A stretch of DNA of 10,908 nt from Gammaproteobacteria bacterium. Its GTDB lineage: Bacteria; Pseudomonadota; Gammaproteobacteria; Pseudomonadales; Azotimanducaceae. The notes below the pieces were generated by a model. The model had not been told where the DNA came from. It ran no database searches and was given only the letters and a program-made list of their open reading frames with translations. The stretch's first letter is position 1. Each line of letters begins with the position of its first letter. The translations under genes and the position numbers were made by a program. Positions 1 through 5,489 of this stretch are shown here, one piece after another. The DNA lies in the NCBI GenBank assembly GCA_027295975.1, contig JAPUJX010000292.1:1-10908 (forward strand), written 5' to 3'.

Positions 1-116
1 TCTGGGCAAAGTCCGACGAGCGCGTCTACGAATACGCTTGCCACGAAGGCAACTATGCCCTCGGTTCGATTATGAAAGGTGCGAGACTTCTCGAAGAGGA
101 AGCCGAGTCGAAGTAA
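1..116 (+). CDS. C-terminal end of an unrecognised protein (partial)
   Basis: The window begins inside an open frame whose first complete codon is at base 3 and which ends with TAA at 114-116. The 37 visible residues include the stretch VYEYACHEGNYAL followed by an acidic helix-like tail (ARLLEEEAESK). Similar YEYACHEGNY endings occur in uncharacterised, probably secreted proteins of environmental bacteria; I recall the pattern but cannot name a family. Codon use looks coding and no rival frame is better. The function is unknown. The gene points toward the pseudogene-bearing gap and no terminator hairpin is evident after its stop. Confidence 0.6.
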   Translation, partial: WAKSDERVYEYACHEGNYALGSIMKGARLLEEEAESK

Positions 117-134
117 GCCACTGGGAACTCGTTC

Positions 135-383
135 TCAGAAACTCAGGTACAAAAACAGCGAACCAAAAAAGACCTTCAATCCGTCCATCTTCGTTGACGT
201 GAATGTCATGAGCGCGCGGCCATAACCTCGACGCCACGGTTTATGAATACTCGGTTTCCGGGTCTGGTCCAGAGCAAGACCCAATAAAGCACAAGCATCG
301 ACAGCATCGTCGTACTTTCCTGAGGGGAAACCGACGAGTTGGTTTGAACCGCCCCGGGATTTCCGGAGGCTCAGTTGTTTGAG
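135..383 (-). pseudogene. relic of a phage terminase large subunit, C-terminal end
   Basis: The minus strand frame ending at TGA 135-137 is open back to an in-frame TGA at 384-386 and has no suitable start. Near its beginning it reads GFPSGKYDDAVDACALLG (GKYDDAVDA at 294-320). This matches the well-known FPxGKxDDxVDA signature near the C-terminus of terminase large subunits. There the paired Asp residues belong to the RNase H-like nuclease that cuts concatemeric phage DNA. A basic stretch with KPWRRGYGRA follows, which resembles tails of such proteins. Upstream, VKREL may be the remains of the helix before the signature, interrupted by the stop. The rest of the roughly 400-600 residue protein is absent, so this would be a prophage or gene-transfer remnant. 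The short motif is the only strong evidence; the last 25 residues may not be homologous. Confidence 0.55.
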
Positions 384-516
384 TCATCTGAGTTCGCGCT
401 TCACCCTGGACAAATCGCTTCATGAGAAAACACTCGGCGGGAATGTCCAATTATACTTTTTTGGGTCGCGTTTTTTCACACTCTGGGGACCAAGCAGTCC
501 TTTTTAACTCAAATTG

Positions 517-692
517 AACGTCCGCTTGCAGGTGGAACACCGAGCGCAGATCTCTCTTTTCAAGGGTCCGGTCCTCCTCAACTTTCGAAGATCTAGACTC
601 CATTACTTCGTTGAACCGCCTTCTCGGGCAAAAAGATGCGCCGTGCCTTCACCGATACCACTATTTCCCCCGGTAACAACCACCACTTCACC
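517..692 (-). pseudogene. frameshifted N-terminal fragment of a short-chain dehydrogenase/reductase
   Basis: Reading the minus strand from 692, the frame gives GEVVVVTGGNSGIGEG and then HLFAREGG before TAA at 603-605. This is the opening beta-strand, TGxxxGIG dinucleotide-binding loop and first helix of a classical SDR. Shifting frame at about 612 recovers NEVMESRSSKVEED, where families have the second strand, the cofactor-selecting GR and the following helix. A further shift gives VFHLQADV at 517-540, matching the conserved adenine-ring-contacting ADV segment. The distance from TGG to ADV is about 53 codons, as in intact SDRs, with a net frameshift. A stop (TAA) lies in frame just before the first strand, and the remaining ~190 residues, including the catalytic YxxxK, are absent. 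It is therefore a pseudogene and cannot be enzymatically active. Confidence 0.75.
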
Positions 693-709
693 TAATCCTT
701 ACTCTCAAC

Positions 710-740
710 TCGAGCAATCACATCACCCGGATCGAGCAAT
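710..740. repeat. 9-bp direct repeat spaced by 22 bp
   Basis: TCGAGCAAT occurs at 710-718 and again at 732-740, 22 bases start to start, about two helical turns. The pair sits just before the candidate -35 element of the sugar dehydrogenase gene, a usual place for activator sites. No regulator can be named, and a 9-bp match could be chance. Confidence 0.35.
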
Positions 741-746
741 AGCAGG

Positions 747-775
747 TTGGCTGAATGAGTGTGCTGCGCTACATT
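747..775 (+). promoter_or_regulatory. candidate sigma70-type promoter of the sugar dehydrogenase gene
   Basis: TTGGCT (747-752) and TACATT (770-775) each match four of six positions of the -35 and -10 consensus and are separated by exactly 17 bases. Transcription would start at about 782, inside the palindrome at 773-788, leaving a leader of roughly 25-30 bases. The elements are individually weak, as expected for a regulated promoter, and this is inference from pattern only. Confidence 0.35.
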
Positions 776-788
776 GGATCGATCCAAT
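773..788. promoter_or_regulatory. perfect 16-bp palindrome, candidate operator
   Basis: ATTGGATCGATCCAAT is a perfect inverted repeat without spacer, 22 bases before the ATG at 811. It overlaps the candidate -10 element and the expected transcription start, which is where a dimeric repressor would block initiation. It contains two GATC sites. It is short for a terminator and has no T-tract. The cognate regulator is not in the window. Confidence 0.5.
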
Positions 789-810
789 CACCGAGTGAAA
801 ATCACAAGTG

Positions 811-2337
811 ATGCATCGTTTTCTCATTCCGGCGACACTACGCCTTGCGGTCCCTTTCCGCCTTGCAGCCCTTTGCTGCCTTGCAGCCCTTTGCTGCGCG
901 TATGCACCAATCGGCGTCTCTGCCGCCATTAACAGCGAGAACAGCGAGCCAGCACCACTCGAAAACCCGATCCCCGGCAAAATCGCAAAAGGCGATATCG
1001 TCGTCAAAGCGGTCGATTTCGTACGCGCGGCAAAAACCATGGACCCGCATCAACGACCGACAACTCTCGCCGGTATCAACTCACCCCTGGGGTCCAGCAA
1101 AGCTCATGCACGTATTCAGTACATGTCGCCCATTCGGGACGGTAGCGGTCGATTGGTCGTCAGCGATCTGCGCGGTATTCTGTATGTGACCAATTCTTCC
1201 GGCGCTCCGTTGCGCACGTACCTGGACCTTCGCAAACAGGCCCCTGATCTGGCAGGCGGCGTTTTCCCGAACGAAGCGGGTTTGCTGGGCTTCGCATTTC
1301 ACCCGGACTTCGGGAAACCCGGCTCGCCCGGTCACGGGAAGTTTTACACCGGATACAGCGCTACTTCCGACAGCGGCCGCGCCCTCTACCTCGACGACAA
1401 CGCCACCAGTCATAAAAGCGTCCTGCGTGAATGGACCGCGGCAGACCCCACTGCCGACGTATTCAGGGGTACGTCGCGAGAATTATTACGGGTTGGGCAG
1501 TTTGCTCAGAACCACAACATCGGCACGTTGGCGTTCAATCCATTCGCAGCCAGGGATTCGAGTGACTATGGCATGTTGTACGTGTGTATGGGCGACGGAG
1601 GTAGTGCGTACGACCCGAATGACTACGGTCAAACCTTGAGTGAACCCCTCGGAGCGATTCTGCGGATTGATCCGCTGGGCGGGGACGACGATAAGGGATA
1701 CGCAATCCCAAAAGACAATCCATTTGTCGGCAAAACTGGCGTCGCGGCGGAAATCTGGGCATACGGTTTGCGCCATCCGCAACATTTCTCATTCGACACC
1801 GATGGGCGCATGTTTATCAACGACATCGGTCAGAACCACGTCGAGGAAGTGAACGTCGGTTATTCGGGCGGCAACTATGGTTGGCGAGTTCGAGAAGGAA
1901 CGTTCGCAACGGGATACGGCATCGGCGTTGGGATTTCGGGTTTCGTGTTCCCGCGACCGTCGGGGCCGGATTCGTTCGTCTACCCGGTGGCGCAGTACGA
2001 CCACGACGAGGGTAACGCGATCGGCAGTGGTTATGTTTATCGTGGCTCGAATATCGCCGCGCTGTATGGCAAATACGTGGCGGCGGACATTGTTCGCGGC
2101 CGGCTGTTCTACTTCGACGTGGATGATCTGGGAGGGGGTGATCCAACCGAACTGAAGGAACTGCGAGTCATCATCAACGGCGAAGAACGCGAACTGCTGG
2201 AAGCCGTTGGCTACGAAAACACCTATGCCCCCGGGTCCAACCGGGCAGACCTGCGCTTGGGAATTGATGCCGAGGGTGAGTTGTATCTGCTCACCAAAGG
2301 TGATGGGTGGATTCGCAAGTTGGTTCCGGCTACCTGA
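811..2337 (+). CDS. secreted PQQ-dependent sugar dehydrogenase (GSDH family)
   Basis: The 508-residue product belongs to the glucose/sorbosone dehydrogenase family, six-bladed beta-propellers that oxidise sugars or related alcohols with PQQ and Ca2+ in the periplasm. Residues 1 to about 38 form a signal peptide with hydrophobic core and probable cleavage after VSA. Family landmarks follow in order: PNEAGLLGFAFHPDF (153-167), QNHNIGTLAF with His235 at the place of the catalytic base, YVCMGDGG (257-264), AYGLRHPQ with Arg321, NDIGQN (337-342), EEVN, GGNYGWR (353-359) and GSGYVYRG (406-413). The length is typical for the secreted bacterial members. An adjacent in-frame GTG at 808 is an alternative start; ATG is preferred, and neither has a strong Shine-Dalgarno sequence. 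The signal peptide contains a tandem 18-bp repeat. DUF924 and TPR genes follow. The class call is secure; the substrate is unknown, and PQQ biosynthesis genes are not in the window. Confidence 0.9.
   Translation: MHRFLIPATLRLAVPFRLAALCCLAALCCAYAPIGVSAAINSENSEPAPLENPIPGKIAKGDIVVKAVDFVRAAKTMDPHQRPTTLAGINSPLGSSKAHARIQYMSPIRDGSGRLVVSDLRGILYVTNSSGAPLRTYLDLRKQAPDLAGGVFPNEAGLLGFAFHPDFGKPGSPGHGKFYTGYSATSDSGRALYLDDNATSHKSVLREWTAADPTADVFRGTSRELLRVGQFAQNHNIGTLAFNPFAARDSSDYGMLYVCMGDGGSAYDPNDYGQTLSEPLGAILRIDPLGGDDDKGYAIPKDNPFVGKTGVAAEIWAYGLRHPQHFSFDTDGRMFINDIGQNHVEEVNVGYSGGNYGWRVREGTFATGYGIGVGISGFVFPRPSGPDSFVYPVAQYDHDEGNAIGSGYVYRGSNIAALYGKYVAADIVRGRLFYFDVDDLGGGDPTELKELRVIINGEERELLEAVGYENTYAPGSNRADLRLGIDAEGELYLLTKGDGWIRKLVPAT
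843..896 (+). repeat. 18-bp tandem repeat inside the signal peptide
   Basis: CCTTGCAGCCCTTTGCTG is repeated exactly at 861-878 and 879-896, preceded by a diverged copy at 843-860 that matches 13 of 18 positions. Because the unit is a multiple of three it stays in frame and encodes repeated six-residue blocks (LAVPFR, LAALCC, LAALCC) in the hydrophobic core of the signal peptide of the sugar dehydrogenase. Confidence 0.9.
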
Positions 2338-2347
2338 TTACCAGAAC

Positions 2348-2902
2348 ATGCAAACACAAACAGTCAAAGAGATTCTGCAATTCTGGTTTGAAGAGATCGA
2401 CCACTCCCACTGGTTTGCGAAGGATTCCGACTTCGACCGAAAACTCGAAAACCGCTTCGGCGATCTCCTCAGCCAAGCCAAAAAAGGCCTCCTCGATGAC
2501 TGGTGCGATTCTCCACGGGGACAACTAGCGCTGATCATTGTTCTTGACCAGTTTTCAAGAAATATATATCGCGACAATTCACGTGCGTTCGCGGCAGATG
2601 CAAAAGCGCTCCGTCTGACTGTGGATGGCATCGAGAAAAAGCTCGACGAAAAACTATCGATAGAGGAGCGCTCCTTCTTCTACATGCCGTTGCGGCATGC
2701 CGAAAATCTGGAAATGCAGAAACTGGGGTTGACGAAAACCAGAGAACTCAACGATGCAGGTTACGGTACGGACAGGTACGCGCTGAACCACCTGGAGTTG
2801 ATTGAGAGATTCGGGCGATTTCCACATCGGAACAAGATCCTCGGGCGAGCCGACACCCCTGAAGAAGAGGAGTACATCAAAGGCGGCGGGGGCGGTTTCT
2901 GA
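2348..2902 (+). CDS. DUF924 family protein
   Basis: This 184-residue protein matches the DUF924 family in length and along its whole sequence: FWF (12-14) with W22, the NRF segment (35-37), PRGQLALIIVLDQFSRNIY (56-74), FFYMPLRHAEN (110-120), an isolated His148, and RFGRFPHRN (154-162) followed by LGR and an acidic stretch. Members fold as all-helical, TPR-like proteins without signal peptide; their biochemical role is not established. The open frame extends upstream to 2207 inside the dehydrogenase gene, but homology begins at the ATG at 2348, ten bases after the preceding stop, so this start is chosen. The tight spacing suggests co-transcription and perhaps translational coupling with the dehydrogenase. 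The C-terminus ends in a glycine run (GGGGGF), as is usual for the family. Confidence 0.9.
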   Translation: MQTQTVKEILQFWFEEIDHSHWFAKDSDFDRKLENRFGDLLSQAKKGLLDDWCDSPRGQLALIIVLDQFSRNIYRDNSRAFAADAKALRLTVDGIEKKLDEKLSIEERSFFYMPLRHAENLEMQKLGLTKTRELNDAGYGTDRYALNHLELIERFGRFPHRNKILGRADTPEEEEYIKGGGGGF

Positions 2903-2913
2903 AACATCCGCGG

Positions 2914-2948
2914 CGCACGCATGCAAACAAATTTCGCACACGTGCAAA
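2914..2948. promoter_or_regulatory. pair of near-identical 14-bp sites before the TPR gene
   Basis: CGCACGCATGCAAA (2914-2927) and CGCACACGTGCAAA (2935-2948) match at 12 of 14 positions, 21 bases start to start, two helical turns. Each has a partly palindromic core (GCA..TGC or GCAC..GTGC). They fill the 63-base gap between the DUF924 stop and the TPR start, so they could be tandem binding sites for a regulator. No convincing -35/-10 pair was found with them. Confidence 0.35.
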
Positions 2949-2965
2949 AAAATTATGGGTGAACA

Positions 2966-3520
2966 ATGACAATCACCAGAACGTGTCTAGCTGCCAGCCT
3001 TTTGTTGCTGCTTTCAGCAGGAGCAGCCAGTGCCGATCAAAACGATTCTCGCCTGGACAAACTGTTCCTCATCATTCAGCAAACCGATGATCCGGAAGTG
3101 GCAAACAACGCCGAGAACAAAATCTGGGAAATTTGGGTTCAACACGACAACATTCGAACACAAGAACGCCTGGCAGAAGGCATAGTCGCGATGGATAACA
3201 ATCCCCGCAAGGCTCTCCGGATATTCAACGAACTCATCGAAGATGTTCCGGATTTTGCAGAAGGCTGGAATAAGCGTGCAACTCTCTATTACTTATTCGG
3301 GGAGTACGCCGCATCTGCCAGTGATATCGAAAAGACCCTGCTGCTGGAACCTCGTCACTTTGGAGCGTTATCTGGACTCGGTCTGGTGTACCTGGCGCAA
3401 AACCAATACCTCAGAGCCAAATCCGTATTCGAAGCAGTTTTATTGATTCACCCTCATAGCAGCGGGGTTCGGCAGAATATTGAGTTGATCGACGACTACG
3501 TTCGACGCAATACAATATAA
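2966..3520 (+). CDS. secreted tetratricopeptide-repeat protein
   Basis: The 184-residue product starts with a clear signal peptide (two charged-polar residues, a leucine-rich core LLLLLSAGA, probable cleavage after ASA at 23). The mature part begins with a conserved block (LDKLF ... AENKIWEIW, residues 30-57) seen in a recurrent family of small periplasmic TPR proteins of Proteobacteria. Three TPR-like units follow at about 64-97, 98-131 and 132-165; the middle one, around WNKRATLYYLFGEY and LEPRHFGAL, is the most canonical. TPRs mediate protein-protein contacts, so a scaffold or chaperone-like periplasmic role is likely, but the partner is unknown. GGGTGA-like bases (2956-2962) precede the ATG at short distance. 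The gene is the last on the plus strand and converges with the monooxygenase gene after 26 bases. No clear hairpin terminator lies between them. Confidence 0.85.
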   Translation: MTITRTCLAASLLLLLSAGAASADQNDSRLDKLFLIIQQTDDPEVANNAENKIWEIWVQHDNIRTQERLAEGIVAMDNNPRKALRIFNELIEDVPDFAEGWNKRATLYYLFGEYAASASDIEKTLLLEPRHFGALSGLGLVYLAQNQYLRAKSVFEAVLLIHPHSSGVRQNIELIDDYVRRNTI

Positions 3521-3546
3521 AGTTGATCTTTCAGACAAGAAAACTC

Positions 3547-5430
3547 CTACGACTTTGCTCCTTCCAAACTATCGAGTGATGGGCCAAACAGGTAGGGGTC
3601 CAGTGTTTTTTGCGCTGCGACGCGGTATTTGTGCCATCGACCCCCACCGTAATAGGCAAGGCTTCCTGGCTCCGCCTCTCCATGCCCATTGTAATAGGAA
3701 ATACAATCCCGCAGGGGGCGGGTGTTCATATCGACAACGCGGCAGTGCTCCGCATACTCATTTTCCGGCTCTTTCCTGATATCTACAATGTCTTCACCGC
3801 GATCTCGCATGGTTTTCAGCATCCAGATAATGTAGTCGCCGTGCTCCTCGATGGCATTGGTGAAATTGAAGCTGCCACCGCCACCCTGGGGACCCGACAC
3901 GATAAACAAATTCGGAAAGCCATTGCTGTGAAGGCCGAGAAACGTTTTTGTTCCTTCCGATTCCCACTTCTGTTGCAGGGATTGCCCGTCACGGCCGGTG
4001 ATCATGTTGAATGTCGACGTCGCCATCCATTGAAACCCTGTTGCGTAAATCAGCACATCCAGCGGATATTCCCTGTCCTCGTGCACAACTCCATTTTCGT
4101 TTATTTCGCTTACCCCGCGAGGCGCGGTATCAACGAGAGTTACATGAGGTTGGTTGAACGCTGGTAGGTACTCATCGTGAAACGTAGGCCGTTTGCAGCC
4201 ATAGGGGTAATAAGGTTTCAGCGCTGCCGCAGTTTCCGGATCCTCGACGATGGCGTCAACCCGGGCGCGAATTTGCTCCATGATGCGAAAATTGGTGCCC
4301 AACTGCTTCTGGATCAACTCCTGCTGTGACAATTCTCGCGCATGTTTTTTGCGCACCTTGAAGTCTGCAACCTTGCCTGCCAGATAATCGTCATTCGCTT
4401 TCATGGCGGTCCGGCCCGCTGAAATTTTCGCGAACCTTGCTCGTCTCGCTTTGGCCCAGCCGGGTTCCCGGGCCCAGGTTTCAATCTCCTCCCGGGTGGT
4501 CTCCCGCTGATCCCGCACGTCGATGGAGGAGGGAGTGCGCTGAAAGACATAAAGTTTTTTCACAATTTTGGCAAGTTCCGGGACAACCTGGACGGCCGTC
4601 GCGCCGGTGCCGATGATGCCCACCGTTTTTCCTTGCAAATCGATGTTGTAGTCCCACCGCGACGTATGGAAAGCATCACCTTTGAACGATGCCATCCCGT
4701 CGATTCTTGCCAATTTGGGGGTCGTCAATATACCGTTGGCGAGTACGACGAATCTTGCACGCATTTTGTCGCCACGATCCGTAAAAACGGTCCAACGACC
4801 GGTCGATTCATCCCACTCGGTTTTGTCAACCGTGGTATGAAAGAGGCAGCGATCGTGGAAGCCGAATTTTTCCGCCATCCGCTGGCAGTACTCCAGGATT
4901 TCGAACCCCGATGCGAATTTCATGCTCGGGACGTAACCCATCTCCTCGAGTAACGGGAGATAGCTATAGGACTCGACATCGCAGGCTATTCCCGGATATC
5001 GATTCCAGTACCATGTACCTCCAACGTCGCCGCCTTTCTCGCAAAATCGCACGTCGTAAAATCCCGCTTCACGAAACTTGTACCACAGTAGAAGACCGGC
5101 AAAACCGGCGCCAACCACAAGAATTTCACACTCGTCGGTCAGTGCCTCTCTTGGCACCGGATCCGTCGAGTACACGTCTTCAAGGTATTTGCTGAATTCG
5201 CCTTCCAGGGCCATGTAGTCGGCGGCCCCCCTTCGCGACTCTTTGAACTCGCGATACTTCGCCTGTTCCTCGGCATTGAACACGGCCCCGGGCGGAGGTG
5301 GCGGCAGCGTCTTCAGCGACTTGTCCGTGATGACTGAATAACCCTTACCGGCAATTTTGTCGCTCAGCTTCGAGGCGCGAGTGTTGAAGATTTTCAGACC
5401 ACTGGCTGGGTCTACTCGGATCGGGGGCAT
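3547..5430 (-). CDS. type I Baeyer-Villiger / flavin-containing monooxygenase
   Basis: The 627-residue protein is an FAD- and NADPH-dependent class B monooxygenase that would insert oxygen next to a ketone carbonyl. The FAD-binding Rossmann motif GAGFAG is at 107-112 and is followed by the diagnostic GGTWYWNRYPG (137-147). The Baeyer-Villiger fingerprint FxGxxxHxxxW is present as FKGDAFHTSRWD (249-260). The NADPH-binding GTGATA is at 274-279, with QRTP after it, and the ATGF motif at 463-466. About 100 residues precede the FAD domain, longer than in cyclohexanone monooxygenase (~540 residues), and include five consecutive prolines (43-47). No signal peptide is visible, so the enzyme is cytoplasmic. 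The start at 5430 is the only ATG that gives this conserved length; its ribosome binding site is weak. It is the last gene of a five-gene minus-strand cluster, 59 bases after the luciferase-like monooxygenase. The substrate is not predictable. Confidence 0.92.
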   Translation of the reverse strand: MPPIRVDPASGLKIFNTRASKLSDKIAGKGYSVITDKSLKTLPPPPPGAVFNAEEQAKYREFKESRRGAADYMALEGEFSKYLEDVYSTDPVPREALTDECEILVVGAGFAGLLLWYKFREAGFYDVRFCEKGGDVGGTWYWNRYPGIACDVESYSYLPLLEEMGYVPSMKFASGFEILEYCQRMAEKFGFHDRCLFHTTVDKTEWDESTGRWTVFTDRGDKMRARFVVLANGILTTPKLARIDGMASFKGDAFHTSRWDYNIDLQGKTVGIIGTGATAVQVVPELAKIVKKLYVFQRTPSSIDVRDQRETTREEIETWAREPGWAKARRARFAKISAGRTAMKANDDYLAGKVADFKVRKKHARELSQQELIQKQLGTNFRIMEQIRARVDAIVEDPETAAALKPYYPYGCKRPTFHDEYLPAFNQPHVTLVDTAPRGVSEINENGVVHEDREYPLDVLIYATGFQWMATSTFNMITGRDGQSLQQKWESEGTKTFLGLHSNGFPNLFIVSGPQGGGGSFNFTNAIEEHGDYIIWMLKTMRDRGEDIVDIRKEPENEYAEHCRVVDMNTRPLRDCISYYNGHGEAEPGSLAYYGGGRWHKYRVAAQKTLDPYLFGPSLDSLEGAKS

Positions 5431-5489
5431 GGGCTAATTCTCGAATTTCATTGGTCACGGACCATGGCAGCGCCTGGCTATCGACGGCA

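Larger units (their letters stand above)
117..807. other. 691-base gap holding two gene relics and a promoter region
   Basis: No intact gene is supported here. Open frames on either strand (for example plus 514-798 and minus 241-450) have unlikely composition and no family resemblance. The minus strand does carry two decayed gene fragments, at 135-383 (terminase-like) and 517-692 (short-chain dehydrogenase), described separately. The right end, from about 700, holds direct repeats, a candidate promoter and a palindrome ahead of the sugar dehydrogenase gene. The stretch 384-516 shows no recognisable content apart from possible decay of the same relics. Confidence 0.7.

Noticed and set aside
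241..450. Minus-strand 69-residue open frame with MKRFVQGEA, faintly like an SDR C-terminal segment
   Set aside because: The similarity is only a few residues and the rest does not follow the family; the terminase-like frame in the same bases gives a far more specific motif.
514..798. Plus-strand 94-residue open frame in the left gap
   Set aside because: It begins with a weak start, has no recognisable motif, and lies opposite the SDR relic, whose conserved motifs explain the bases better.
2955..2969. Four-codon leader (MGEQ, stop overlapping the TPR start as ATGA)
   Set aside because: So short an overlap arises easily by chance, and the GGGTGA bases more likely serve as the ribosome binding site of the TPR gene.
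3521..3546. Bidirectional terminator between the convergent TPR and monooxygenase genes
   Set aside because: No inverted repeat followed by a T-tract is visible on either strand in the 26 bases.
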